From Lineus longissimus (lineage: Eukaryota; Nemertea; Pilidiophora; Heteronemertea; Lineidae): a DNA stretch of 64,000 bases. The position numbers and the translations under genes are program-made. The DNA lies in the NCBI RefSeq assembly GCF_910592395.1, contig NC_088310.1, positions 15,259,501 through 15,323,500 of the forward strand. Reading direction: 5' to 3'. Below are positions 9,399-20,572 of this stretch, one piece after another; the stretch's first letter is position 1; the number at the start of each line of letters is the position of its first letter. The notes under the pieces were generated by a model. It searched no databases and was not told the DNA's origin. It saw only the letters and a list, made by a program, of their open reading frames with translations.

Positions 9399-12300
9399 TC
9401 ATTCTAGGATTGGAATACATTTCTGCACCGAACGGTTCCTTGTTGCTGACTTTGTTTTTAGACAAACATTGCGAACAATTCCGTCCTCTCCCGGGAAGGT
9501 ATCCTCAACTCTTGCCAATTCCCACTTCCCACGTGCAACATTCGGTTCAGTAAGTAACACGATGTCACCCACTTTCATTTGACGTCCTTTTAGAACCCAT
9601 TTAGCTCTCTTCGCCAATGTAGGAATGTACTCCCTAGTGAATCTGTTCCAAATCTGGTTGATCAAGCTCTGCACAAGCTCAAACCTCTTATGAAGATTCT
9701 TGGTCTGTTCGAAGGGACCTTGAGGGATATCAGCAGTGGCACGGCCTAGGAGAAAGTGGTTGGGAGTCAAGGGCTGTGGATCATCGGGGTCGTTGGAGCT
9801 GTATCCAAGTGGTCTTGAATTTACCAGGTTTTGGGTTTCCGCAAAAACAGTAGCCATCTCATTCCACGTCAAATTCTGCTGTCCTACAGCTGTCTTTATG
9901 GCTTTCTTGACTAGTTTTATCAGAGACTCGTAGAACCCACCCTGGTGTGGGCTGAGGGGGGTTATGAATCTCCACTTCACCTTGTGCAGCATGGCAAAAT
10001 CCTCGATCTGTTTCCTGCCTTCCTTGACCAGTTTCTTCAACTCTTTCTCCGCGCCTACAAATGAAGTACCATTATCAGAGATGATTACAGAAGGCCAACC
10101 GTGGTGTGACACAAATCTTCGCAGCGCATGTGTGAATGATGGTGTAGATAGACTTTCAACTATCTCTAAATGGACAGCTCTGATTGTGCCACATGTGAAA
10201 AGTGCTCCCCAGGTCTTACCCGACCTTATTTCGACCACATTTTAGCAAAAACGGACCGAACAAGTCAACACCTGTCGTGCTGTAAACAGGAGCATGCAAT
10301 TTCAGACGTTCAGAGGGTAGATTTGCCATCTGAGTTGCGTGAGGCGGTTGTCTAAGTTTTCTGCAAACAATGCACTTGCCCACAATGCGCCGGGACAAAA
10401 TGCGACCACGCAAGATCCAATAATTGCGCCTACTATGACATAACGTACTTTCCGTTCCACAATGACACATCTTCCAGTGGACATCGCGCATGATCAGCAT
10501 TGAGATGTGATTATCAGCAGGTAAGAGTATAGGGTGTTTCTGGTCATAACTCAACGGCGCGTTTTTTAAGCGGCCACCCACACGAATTACACTGCCATCA
10601 AGAAATGGTGCCAAGTCTGCACAGTTCTTTTCCCATCTACAATATCCCTTTGAGCTTCCTCTATCCAGTACTGCTCTGCTTTAGCCAATTCCTCTGGATC
10701 CGCTGGCCCTGTAGCGATGTCGTGTTTCCTGACCTTGGACTTCAGGTTGTGAATGAAACGGTAACAGATGGCGGTTACACGGACAAGTCTGCTCCAGCTG
10801 GAGAACCTTTTACAGTCAATTGGAGGCTCTTTCTTTGCTACATGTACAGCATTGATGGAATATGACATCTTTGTTCCTTCATCGTATTTGGGAGCGGCAA
10901 ATGCAGGCTGGGCAGGCCAGGAGTCCTTTCCATTCTGCAGAAATACTGGCCCTGTCATCCATCTTCCATTCATTTCATCTGGGGTGAGGCCTCTGCTCAG
11001 ATTATCAGCTGGATTTTGGGACGTTGGTACATATCTCCAAGCATTAGACTCACATGTGGACTGTATCTCAGCTACACGTACTCCTACAAATTGTTTCAAG
11101 TTAAGGGAATCAGACTTGAGCCAATGTAGAACTATTTGTGAATCGGACCACAAATAAACAGTAAGTTCATCACGGAGTTCAGATTTGACCGTCCTCGCAA
11201 GTCGCGACCCAACTAGTGCCGCCATCAATTCAAGCCGCGGAATAGTTGTTTGTTTTAATGGCGCTACCCTCGCCTTTGCAGACAAAAGGCGAACATAGAT
11301 TCCATTTGGAGTTTCCCAAAGTATGTACGCGACTGCACCATATGCCTTGCCACTGGCGTCACAAAATGTGTGTAATTCCGGCGTGCCAACAGCATCACAT
11401 GGTTTTACTGATCTTGGGAGAGAGATTGATTCCAACCCTTTGAAATCTGAGAAGATGTCATCCCATACTGTCTCTTGATCAGGAGGTAGAGCATCGTCGT
11501 ATCCCATTTCCTTCATTCTCCAAATGTCCTGTAGGGCAATCTTGGCGCGAATTGTGACAGGGTTGCCAAACCTAGGGGGTCAAACAACGTAGACAACTGG
11601 GACAGAACAGACCTCTTTGTCAGAACAGCAAAATCAGGGTCTTTAACTCTGAAATGGATAGAATCAGACTTATTATCCCAACATATCCCAAGTGCTTTGA
11701 TATCATCTGTCTTCTTAACCAAATCCAGCTGCTCATCTGCGACCTTCTGTTTCTTACCCATGATCGAGGAGTACCATTCCTTCACTCTGAAGCCGCCTGT
11801 ACCAAGGATCTCATCAACATCGGACATTCTCGCCTCGGCTATACTGGGTTTTCCACAGGAATGAAGAAAATCATCCATGTGCCGATCATCTTTTAGTATC
11901 CTGGCTGCATCTGGATGGGATTCTTGGTGCTCTTCAGCGATCTTCAGGACAGCAAAACTTGCCATATCTGGGGATGGCTTCAGACCAAAGGTGACTCGTG
12001 TCAGCTTGAACACCTCAGGGTCCTTGGTCACATCCATATCTCGCCATAGGAAACGATGTACCGAGGTGTCGGCTGGCTTAAGACAAACCCTCAAAAACAT
12101 TTTGGAAATATCACTGACTATTGCAACAAGATCCTCCCTAAATCTGAGCAAAACACCAAGTAGGTTTCCAATCAAGTTGGGGCCCTTGTAGAGGAAGGGT
12201 GTGCTTTCCTTTTCTGGTCTGGACACGCCATGGTGAGGTAAGTAGTAGACAGGTCTGGTATTAATCTCTTCTGGTGGAACATGAACTGCCCAGCCCTGGT

Positions 12301-12667
12301 CAATGTATTCCTAGATCACTCCACAATACATAGCAGCTTTCTTGGGGTCACGGGACAGACTTCTCTCGAGTGACATCAGTCTTCTTTCAGCAAGGGTGCG
12401 GTTGTCTGGGAGGAGAGCTGGATCTCTTTTCCAAGGAAGCCCCATAACATACTTACCATCATCTTTATAACATGAGTTTTCTAACAATGTCAAGACCTTC
12501 TTATCCTCTTGGGACCACAATTCAAGGGGACAAGAGCAGTTCGGAGCCCGGATGCCAATAGTTTCCATGTCCTTGCGGATGAAATGCACCAGTTTTGCAG
12601 GTTTGCTAGAGTCGGACCCTTTTGCGCACGAAATCAGACACATCGACAATTGTGGGTACCAAATCAC
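9399..12667 (-). pseudogene. BEL-A pol: RT, RNase H, integrase
   Basis: Read 5' to 3' on minus. 12667-12311 has the pol N-terminal segment (MGLPWKRDP, LSRDPKKA). 12226-11513 is RT, with the catalytic box as HMDD instead of YMDD/YVDD and a short deletion before FLYKGPNLIG. A frameshift near 11560 leads to 11516-10587, the aspartate-rich RNase H region (TFCDASGKAYGAVAY, TIPRLELMAA, LWSDSQIVLHWL). 10614-10216 carries the integrase HHCC zinc finger (HCGTESTLCH, CIVCRK). 10238-9399 is the integrase core with SDNGTSF (Asp) and GGFYESLIKL (Glu) plus the C-terminal domain ending at 9399. Frameshifts make it non-functional. Confidence 0.9.
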
Positions 12668-13943
12668 GCTCGCGGATGTTGACCAACTGGCTTTGCCATT
12701 TCAGAAACAGGTGCTCCGGTGGGCGCTTGACAATACGGCGAAGTGTCTCGGCGGCGTTGATGTCAGCGAAATGTTGAAGGCGCTGGGGGGCTGCAATACA
12801 ATTCAGAAGGTCAAGAGAAAATTCACGAAGGGCGAAAAGGGTTGTGAGCAAGGGGACCACCTTTAGATATTTTATCAATGAAAGCTCTGGCTATCAACGA
12901 CCTACCCCCAAATTGCTCCTTTAACTGTTTAAGAGCTGTGGCATACAAAACCCCACTGCACCCTAAACCTGAAACAACCCTTTCTGCCTCCCACCTAAAT
13001 GCATACGAAGTTGGGCCATACGTATGTCATCTGTTAAATGGACCTTTTCATGAATATGCAATCGAAAAGTGTCTATAAACTCAATATAGTCTAGTGCACT
13101 ACCACTAAATTTTTTCAAAGTCATCGTCGGAATGTCACGACTCGCTTCAATCCGGAACAAGGCATCAGCAACTGAAAGTTCATTGACCCGGTTGGGCAAC
13201 AAAGTTTCTTGAAACTCGACTAGATTGTCGATCCAAACATCGAATGACAGACTTCCATCAGCAGGGGTCCTGCAACCGTGAATAGTTCCTCTTGTTGGAT
13301 CGATGTGTCCAATTTGCACACGGCTGGGTATCATACCACCACTGGACAACACACCACCACCACTGGCTGCAACACTGGAGACCACTGGACTGGCTCCGAC
13401 ATTGGACATCACTGGACTGGCTGCAACACTGGAGACCACTGGACTGGCTGCAACACTGGAGACCACTGGACTGGCTGCAACACTGGAGACCACTGGACTG
13501 GCTGCAACACTGCGGGCAACACTGGAGACCACTGGACTGGCTGCAACACTGCGGGCAACACTGGAGACCACTGGATCTGGTTCTATACTTTTCTCGTATG
13601 TCTCTACTTCATCTATGAAGTTATAATAATCGTCTATCAGACTGGCCTCCCAATCTTCGAACCTTTCTCTCTCACCAGGCTCAACTAATTCAATCAGTTC
13701 ACCGTTTACGCCTTGGCAGTCTCGATACGTTTCTGTTAGACTTGACATCTCGCCTTCCAGTCTCCGTTTACTGAATTTACCCGCAGGGAAACCTCTCCTT
13801 AACCTGTTGATTGTCCTAGTCACTTTAGACCAAAGAGTTTTTCTTTTTACAGTTAGCGTTTTGATAAGTTCATCTTGACTAGGAGTCCCACCATCCTTAC
13901 TGGTTCCTGGCATGACGCTATCACCATTACCGTCGCCTGGCAT
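12606..13943 (-). pseudogene. BEL-A gag, truncated
   Basis: From ATG 13943: an N-terminal basic helix region, a Ser/Val/Ala repeat tract (9-residue units, see 13390-13575), then the DUF1759-like capsid segment (LKKFSGSALDYIEFIDTF, QLRMHLGG). A stop at 12963 and frame changes near 12880 lead to a further gag-like segment at 12878-12606 (DINAAETLRRIV, KWQSQLVNIRERD). Zinc knuckles and the aspartic protease expected next are absent; the sequence jumps to pol near 12650, so a deletion removed them. Confidence 0.8.
13390..13575. repeat. 27-bp tandem repeat in BEL-A gag
   Basis: About six units of a 27-bp motif built on GGCTGCAACACTGGAGACC, two with a 12-base GGGCAACACTGC-type variation. Coding on minus as repeats of SVAASPVVS. 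The plus-strand frames it opens are shadows. Confidence 0.85.
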
Positions 13944-13997
13944 CTTTCGTGTAATTCCTCAACCAATCACATCAATGACGAAAGTACTCCAGAAAAT

Positions 13998-14770
13998 TGT
14001 GACGAATTGAAGGAATTAACAAGAACGACTGGGGTAGTTCCAAAACTTTGTTTCTGCAAATAAAAATACATTGCAAATTTAAAGTATGCCCCTTTTTTAT
14101 CATATTACACAAACAATCCCCATACTAGGAGTTAACTCATGGTCCGACAGGTGCTGCCACCTTCACGAAGATGGACAAACTGAGAAGCCAGAGAAGTCTC
14201 ACAAACAGCATGACCTTCAATCATGAAAGTCCATATGTAGTTCCCAACAAAGATCTGATTCAGTACAACAGTTCACCAGCTACCAGCATGGCGCTCAAAC
14301 AACGGGAAGCTACGAATATTACTAGTACTCGAATATTACAAATATTGAGACTTCGCCCTGGAACCACACAAATACATGTAGGCCTAATGCATCAGCAGCG
14401 TACATCAATCCTGACGGTTTTCTCAACAAAGCATTGCCTTCAAAAGACGCTTGGGGTTTTTTATCAAGTGTTAACAATTCTCTGACAACCTTCCTGATCT
14501 AGGCAAAATGGATATTTATACATTTTACATTTACCTGGAGTTATTGTCACCCAGTTTCTCGTACAAAGAGACATAATTAAAGAAAACAGGTCCACGAGGA
14601 CCGCTTCTGAATAAAAACAATGGCGGATGACGACGTCGTCGCCATGCGCAAAAGATGCTGGCGCGAAACGAAAGCGCGGGGAATTTAAACGACAAAGTTA
14701 AAGAGTGCCTCAAATAGCGAAATAAAATGAATTAATAATATTAACGCGAAAGATACTGCGTTTCAGAACA
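13998..14770 (-). repeat. 5' LTR of BEL-A
   Basis: Pair of 8479-9255. On minus it starts TGTTCTGAAACGCAG and ends GTCACA; a TGG-initiated primer-binding-site candidate begins a few bases downstream of its end (near 13991). Confidence 0.93.
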
Positions 14771-14977
14771 GGGGATTACCCTGATTTTTATCTTAGCTTG
14801 ATGATTAATGATTTCAAACTTAGAAATGATAACTGCATAAGGAATGGTTTAATCAATGAACTTTCAAAGTTATGTTATGAAACAATTGAACAATTTACTA
14901 GTTTGTATTCTACATATCAGTTAATTACACCAGATGACTTGAAAATAAGGTTCAGTATTTCTAGTGTAATTAAGTGA
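14771..14977 (+). pseudogene. Polinton-linked Cys-rich protein, 3' part
   Basis: Resumes the gene broken by BEL-A at 8478: the frame continues from QYFG into DYPDFYLSLMINDF and runs 60-odd codons to TGA 14975-14977, with no further stop. The second Polinton copy (63395-64000) has the same C-terminal layout (hydrophobic-acidic segment, then a TPEDL-type motif; TPDDL here), supporting the join. Confidence 0.75.
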
Positions 14978-15237
14978 ACATAACTTTGGGTTACACTAAG
15001 AGACCAAAGAATTGGAGAGAAAGGTTAGAACAGTTTTACAAAGAGCTAGAGGAACTAGAAAAGAAAGATGAACCAGTTATAGCACCTATTGTTGATATCA
15101 AACCCCTTGTGATTAAACCACCTGTTGTGGTTAAACCGACTGGTTTTAGATCAGTTAGATCTACTAATACTACAGACAGACATATTAATGCTAGTAATGA
15201 ATTTATTTCTGATGTTCATTCTAGCTTTTTGCATTAA
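14974..15237 (+). CDS. Small Polinton-linked protein, start codon probably lost
   Basis: 88-codon frame beginning GTG-AAC at 14974, overlapping the TGA of the previous gene. An ATG overlapping the stop as ATGA would be the normal compact arrangement, so the G is probably a start-loss change. The protein has a basic helix (GYTKRPKNWRERLEQFYKEL), then a Pro/Val/Lys repeat (VIKPPVVVKP). It ends at 15237, 4 bp before the next ATG. I do not recognise the function; its position implies a virion-like or accessory protein of the element. Confidence 0.5.
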   Translation: MNITLGYTKRPKNWRERLEQFYKELEELEKKDEPVIAPIVDIKPLVIKPPVVVKPTGFRSVRSTNTTDRHINASNEFISDVHSSFLH

Positions 15238-15241
15238 TTAA

Positions 15242-15577
15242 ATGGAAGACAGAAGTAGACTTTATCCAGATTTATGTCATCAAGATATGAGTCATCATAA
15301 TATGAGTAATCAAGATATGATCGATGAACAGAATAACCAGCCTATCGGGACGAAGTCCGACTTAAACCCTCAGGGTTTCAGACTTAATGAGATCAGTGAA
15401 GTTAAGAAGTTCTTTGAAGCTGAGATTGAATGCAGGCGGAAAACATTTATGAAATACAAGAAAGCATTTGATATGATTACTAGGTTAAGCCATGCCCTAA
15501 ATTTCACAAGTGTGGCTGCTGGCTCTGCTGGTATTTCAGCAGTGGCAGGAGTCATCACTGCTCCAACAGCAAACTAG
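15242..15577 (+). CDS. Polinton PY-like small protein with hydrophobic C-terminus, truncated
   Basis: 111 codons from ATG 15242. After a His/Met/Asp-rich start, residues about 50-85 form a charged helix (EISEVKKFFEAEIECRR, KYKKAFDMITRLSHAL), then a small-residue hydrophobic stretch (VAAGSAGISAVAGVITAP). This layout recurs in a short protein widespread in invertebrate Polintons, which normally continues well past the hydrophobic part; here it stops at 15577. A membrane or capsid-associated role is a guess. Confidence 0.5.
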   Translation: MEDRSRLYPDLCHQDMSHHNMSNQDMIDEQNNQPIGTKSDLNPQGFRLNEISEVKKFFEAEIECRRKTFMKYKKAFDMITRLSHALNFTSVAAGSAGISAVAGVITAPTAN

Positions 15578-15704
15578 CACAGACAGAGATGTTGGAGAAA
15601 TTGAAAAGCAAGTAATACATTATCATTATCATCATTATCTTTATGTACAACAAACGTTGCCTTCAGCGCCACCTTATTCACTTTAATATTAAAAGATTAA
15701 GTAA

Positions 15705-16780
15705 ATGAATACTATTGAAAGGATGTACAAATTCATTCCTTTAATAGAGTACTTTAGTTTAGAAAGAATGATTTTTACCTTGAAGACCAGGAGTTAATTG
15801 GGTGTAACCCTTATGTTGTAATCCATTACAACACATGGGTAATTTACTTACTAGGGACCTAAAAAATATCTCTCATGATGCTCATGATACTCATTCTCCT
15901 GTTACTCCTATTGATACAGCAGTACAGCCACCTATATATATGTATTTATTTCGTACCATAGCAAGCTGTGTACAGATAATGTGCAAAGGGTGCAAATTAA
16001 AGTGAAGTTAATACAATTTTGTACGTCCGATTAGAAAACCAACCACTGTACTTGAAACCTAAACCTAATCTATCAACATTTACAGGAAATAATGAAGCTA
16101 GTTGACACAGAGGAACATAATAATTTCCTTGATCTCGTCCTTATTTAAAAGGTTCAGTTCGTCATCTTTAATGAGTAAGAGTTCTCGAATTTGAACACCT
16201 ACTGGATCTTCATTGTTGTAAGCAGCACCTATGAAACAGTGTGACATAAGTACAGAGTCTTAATTGTAAGAGATGGACATTGTTTGAGTACGCTAACAAC
16301 TTGAATCCAACAAGGTACACAACTAAAACTATTAAGTACATGTTTTGTACCTCTTGTAATGCTGTTGCTTATGATGATGATTTAAAAAGTCTATAGAGAT
16401 TAGTATTGAGAATAAAACATGTTACTTTGACACCGTACTTAGAAGGCTAGGACAGAGACATCTATCAGAAAAAGTAGTAAATTACCTTAAAGAGTACATT
16501 GAGTATGATTTACAAGGATACTTCTCTAGTCCTAGAAAATGGCTTAGTAAGGAAAGGTATGAAAAGACAGTTCAGTAATCACTAAAAAAAGGTATTACTA
16601 CTCTACATTCTAAGTTAGTTTCATATATTGAGTCAATGGTATTTCAATTTCACTGTGGAGAGTATGATTGGTATTTAGAGACAGAATTCATTAAGCATGC
16701 TATTGGTAACACTCACTTAACTGATGAGAACTTTACTGATCTAAGATTGGTTTTCTTTGCTTTCCTAAGATACCTGCACT
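15705..16780 (+). pseudogene. Polinton-linked protein with CxxC motif (broken; homologue of 60780-63297)
   Basis: Begins MNTIERM at 15705 and matches, over most of its length, the minus-strand gene starting at 63297. Shared segments include the DTAVQPP linker, a CTSCNAV motif, YDLQGYFSSPRKWLSKERYEKTVQ and FQFHCGEYDWYLETEF. Frameshifts and stops are frequent, and an unrelated insertion of about 265 bp (about 15951-16217) splits the Pro-rich linker. It ends abruptly at 16780, where Gypsy-1 begins. I cannot name the family; it is large, Polinton-linked and possibly structural. Confidence 0.6.
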
Positions 16781-16782
16781 TT

Positions 16783-18530
16783 TGCCATGGGTATTGCGCA
16801 ATGTCATGAGGTCTCAGTGGTTCCTTGGTTTACTGCTTCTAGTATTTCTGGCAGGTTGCGCATTGCTAAACAATCTGTTTGATTTCGTTAAGGAGTCCTG
16901 GCCAGAAGACAGCTTGTTTTGCGCGCAAGTAACACTTTTCAATTCCCATGCGTACTTGGTGTATTAAAGACAGCGTTTGTTTGCGAAGCGCAGCGGGAAT
17001 GACAATTCGGTTACAGCTTGTTTTGCGCGCAAGTAACACTTTTCAATTCCCATGTGTACTTGGTGTATTAAAGACAGCGTTTGTTTGCGAAGCGCAGCGG
17101 GAATGACAATTCGGTTACACTTGAATATCATACCATCCTCGACAGATAGATCTTCACGATAATTCCAGTAATCGATTGCTTCTGGAGGACAGTCAGCTTT
17201 GTCGTTAGGCCATCCATTGACGATGAGACGTTTGAGTGTCTGAAGGGCATGTTCCGCTGCGGTTTGTCGGCGGATGTTTGCATTGTCTGTTTCAGACGTT
17301 TGCAGTGTCGAAGTTATGTAATGCACAGGTATTTCAGGAATGTCTGTGTAGATCTCATATTTCAGCTTGTGGTGGTTCGGATCGACGTGAGAGAGAGCAT
17401 CTGCGATTACATTTAGCTTGCAAGGCAAATATTCAAGTTCAACATCATACGGAGTCATGCGGAGTAACAAGCGCTGCAGCCTGGGCTAACTTTCGAAATT
17501 GGCTTTTTCGATGCTGCTACAATCGGCTTATGGTCCGTTTGGACTTTGACCGATTTCCCATAGACGTAATGATTGAACTTCTCTAACGACCACACACAAC
17601 GAGTGGTTCACGCTCAATGTTGCTATAGTTACTTTCAGTTTGTGAAAGAGTCCTAGAGGCGTAACACACAGGTTTTCCATCCTGTAGGAGTACGGCTCCC
17701 AGTCCTTTGAGTGAAGCATCACTCTGAATGACCGTGTCTTTTGACGGATCAAAATATTGAAGGACAGTTTCTGATGCAAGTTCCTCCCTGAGCTTATCAA
17801 AAGCTTTCTGATGTTTGGGATTCCATAAGAATGCTAAATCCTGTTTGAGGAGATCCCGGAGCGGTGCGGCAACCGTTGCTATGGTTGGGTGAAAGCGGTT
17901 GAGGTAATTTACAAACCCAAGAAATGAATGTAAATCCGTGGCGTTTTGCAGCGGGCGCATTTCAGTGATAGCACGTATTTTGTCCGAATCGGGTTTCATA
18001 CCATCTGAGGTCCAATGATGACCAAAGAACTTTGTTTCCGGCACTTTGAATTGAAGTTTTTCGCCGTTGAACTTGACGTTGTTGTCGTTTGCGTGTTCCA
18101 ATAATCTAACAAAGTTTTTGCTGAACGTAGTAAGGGGCAAAGATTCCTCATCCAAAGGAACCATCCAGTAACCGGAGCGAGCATCAACTACTGAAAAGTG
18201 AGTTGCACCAGCGATTTGTGGAGCAATATCGTCAACACTGCGCGTATAACCATGTTCACGTTTGATCGGTTTGTTAATGTCCAGTGGATCGAGACAAATT
18301 CGTAGGCCTTTTGCCTTTACCTTTGTCTATGATCACAAAAGAGTTAACCCATTCAGTGGGTTCCGTTACTGGACTTAGAATGCCTAGTTGTTGCAATCTT
18401 TCTAACTCCTTCTTAAAAGGATCCTGTATGTGAACGCTTACAGACATTGGAGGGTTATTGACAGGAATTGCGTCATCCCTGAGTTGAATATGGTAAGGCT
18501 CACCCGAGCGTCTGCCTTGACCTCACAGTT
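16783..18530 (-). pseudogene. Gypsy-1 pol (RT without catalytic palm, RNase H, integrase HHCC)
   Basis: 18230-18150 has RT fingers (FSVVDARSGYWMVPLDEES). Instead of the usual palm with YxDD, the frame passes from LPLTTFS straight to NFVRLLEHANDNNVKFNGEK, the region after it, so about 60-70 residues are missing. RT connection (GFVNYLNRFHPT) and RNase H (VIQSDASLKGLGAVLLQ) follow to 17583. 17470-17105 covers the RNase H end and the integrase HHCC finger (IHQVHMGIEKC). A 104-bp tandem copy then shifts the frame, and QCATCQK reappears near 16850 before the truncation. No integrase core. Confidence 0.85.
16911..17118. repeat. 104-bp tandem duplication within Gypsy-1 integrase
   Basis: 16911-17014 and 17015-17118 are near-identical (one C/T difference in CCCATG[C/T]GTACTTGG). 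Both encode the HHCC finger segment; 104 is not a multiple of three, so the duplication shifts the frame. Confidence 0.9.
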
Positions 18531-18689
18531 TATACGAATTAGACCTAGCATCTGACACATTGGAAGTCCTAACATCGTTGTACCCGATTCTGTCACGTCG
18601 AATGTGACCTTATGACGTCTCGCATCGTGTCAAATATACAGCGTTAACGAACCATAATTCGGAATCTCATTACCCCCGTAGGCAATGAG

Positions 18690-19830
18690 CTAAGCCCTGG
18701 GCTCTGAGAGCTTGTAGGTTGATGGAAATATATTCTCAAACATGGTTTTGGGCATTACGTTTGTGGCGGCGCCAGTGTCCAGTTTGCATTTGAGATCGAT
18801 GTATCGCTTATGGTAGGGTTCTACCACAACTCTAAAGTTTTTGACTATTTCTGTTTCTAGCGTATCAACAGGCACTTTACCGACGCTTCCAATACCAATA
18901 AACAGGTTACTGAAATCGTTTGTGGCTCCATCATTCCTAACACTGTGTACGTCTTTACGTTTTGACATACACACCGATGCGAGATGACCAGTTTTACCGC
19001 AGTGGTGGCACTCCGTATCTTTAGCTGGACATTTATCCCGAGGATGCAGGGATCCTCCACAAAAAAAACAATGCTTGGCCTGTTTTTTATGTTGCGACTG
19101 CGAGTGGCTGGACGTAAATGGCGGTTTTCTACCAGTGGTAGACTGATGCGGCTTTTTCCATTTTGGACGACTCTGTGATCCTTGGCGTTTGTGCATCGCA
19201 TGGACTTCCTTTGACGGTTTGGTCATCTCTTTGACTTGGCTTGAGGTAGCCTCCTCTGTCCGAGCAATGTCGATGGCATTCTGTAAGGTGAGACCATTAT
19301 CCTTTGCAATACACTTGAATCGTATCTTTTCGCTGTTGATTCCGAAAATTAGTGTCTCTGGTCATTTCATCTTGCATTTTGATTGTATCCGTTTGGGGGT
19401 ATCCACAGTCCTGGACTGCGAGCCTGATGACGGTGAGAAACTCTTCGAGGCTTCTGTCCTCCTGTTTTAATGCGCAGAGTTTATGTCTGGCGGCAAGGAA
19501 ATTGGCCTGGGGCATGACACATGCAGCGAAGCGATCCCAGTAGTTGTCGAGAACTTTGCCTTGGGCATCGTTCAAGCCCCAGCTGTTGTAGAGGTCGAAT
19601 CCTTGGTCTCCAGACCAAAGAAGCAAATATTTACACTTGACTTCCTCGTTAACGTCGTGTAGTGGACCAGCAAATATTGTCTCTATTCTTTGTTTCTACT
19701 TTCTGTATCGTGAATACAGATCTGGACCGGCTTTCCAGTTCAGTCTGGGGCCTAGATCCAAAGCAGCCAATCCTGTAGCCTTTTTGGATGTAACTAGTAC
19801 AGTAAATGCATTAGGGGGAGTGGCGTGTAC
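18690..19830 (-). pseudogene. Gypsy-1 gag and aspartic protease
   Basis: Gag-like segment from about 19830 (LGPRLNWKAGPDLYSRYRK, one stop) through 19626-19297 (FLAARHKLCALKQEDRSLEEF). 19226-18690 has two CCHC-type zinc knuckles (CFFCGGSLHPRDKC, CHHCGKTGHLASVC) followed by the retropepsin active site LDTGAATNVMP. The order gag-knuckles-protease is normal for Gypsy. Stops and frame changes separate the pieces. Confidence 0.85.
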
Positions 19831-19953
19831 ATTTTACATAGAGTCTTGCGTACATTGCAAGATTGTTCAAGGAACGTTAATTTCTCACCAATTTCCTCCT
19901 CCCTCAGGACGTATTTTTAGAATCTGAGCGTATGTTCGAATACTCTGACACCA

Positions 19954-20167
19954 TGTCAACTCCTGTGCATCGTTGGTATAAACGTAAGGATACAAATATA
20001 GATACAGTTCTATATTTTTGATAAAGGTTATGAATACACGTTTACATCAGCCATCTTGCTTCCCGCATCTCTAGCCTTAGTTACATTAGCTTAACGCAGA
20101 TGGCACCATTATACAATGTTGCAATTACTGTAAAGCAGGTTAGGTACTGTAGAGGCATACTGTCACA
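19954..20167 (-). repeat. Candidate 5' LTR of Gypsy-1
   Basis: 214 bp, TGTCAACT at one end and ACTGTCACA at the other, lying directly upstream (minus strand) of a TGGTGTCAGAGTATTCG sequence that fits a primer-binding site. No second copy is present because the 3' end is lost, so the boundaries are inferred from TG...CA and the PBS. Confidence 0.55.
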
Positions 20168-20572
20168 GTGACGGTGACAATAACGAAATCAATCACACTG
20201 CCGCTGTAAGTCACACCCCAGCAGTAAGCCATGTCCAAGTTCGTCAATCTCCGTACATTGACACATTTGCCAATCATCATGCAACACGTATCATCGTCGA
20301 CAGTGGAGCTTCAGGCAACATGATTAGACTTTCGACAGCCAAACGCCTTGGTGCGAACATTCGTAAAATTTCTCAGTCGGCTAACCAAGCCGACGGTTCC
20401 TCACCTTAACAATTGCAGGTGAGACAACGCTGACTTTTGTGCGCGATAAACACGAATTTTATTTTGATGGACTAGTTGTAGAGAACCTTGATGTCAAAGT
20501 GCTCGCAGGAACACCCTTCATGAAACACAATGACATTACAATCCGTCTCGCAAAACGTGAAGTCATACTCGG
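20168..20572 (+). pseudogene. Gypsy-2, piece 1: retropepsin
   Basis: Plus-strand frame with ATRIIVDSGASGNMIR (protease active site DSGA) and downstream VVENLDVKVLAGTPFMKHND (second conserved hydrophobic-Gly motif), with one stop near 20408. The frame ends at KREVIL in the sequence GTCATACTC (20562-20570), where BEL-B begins. The coding thread is picked up at 36881. Upstream gag is lost to Gypsy-1. Confidence 0.75.

Larger units (their letters stand above)
8479..14770 (-). mobile_element. BEL-A: BEL/Pao LTR retrotransposon with both LTRs and 5-bp target duplication
   Basis: LTRs at 8479-9255 and 13998-14770 (777 and 773 bp) begin TGTGACG and end CAGAACA on the plus strand. The element is flanked by GGGGA (8474-8478 and 14771-14775). 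Genes lie on the minus strand, so 13998-14770 is the 5' LTR. The interior has gag, RT, RNase H and integrase in order, with frameshifts; the gag zinc knuckles and protease are deleted. It sits inside the Polinton Cys-rich gene, whose frame resumes exactly after the target duplication. Confidence 0.93.
16781..20167 (-). mobile_element. Gypsy-1: Gypsy LTR retrotransposon, 3' truncated
   Basis: Minus-strand gag (about 19800-19297), zinc knuckles plus protease (19226-18690), RT/RNase H (18530-17528), and integrase N-terminus (17150-16781). One candidate LTR is at 19954-20167; the other end is cut in the integrase zinc finger at 16781. Internal RT deletion and a 104-bp duplication are described separately. 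Confidence 0.85.

Noticed and set aside
13278-13688. Plus-strand repetitive proteins (three frames)
   Set aside because: Antisense shadows of the 27-bp repeat in BEL-A gag.
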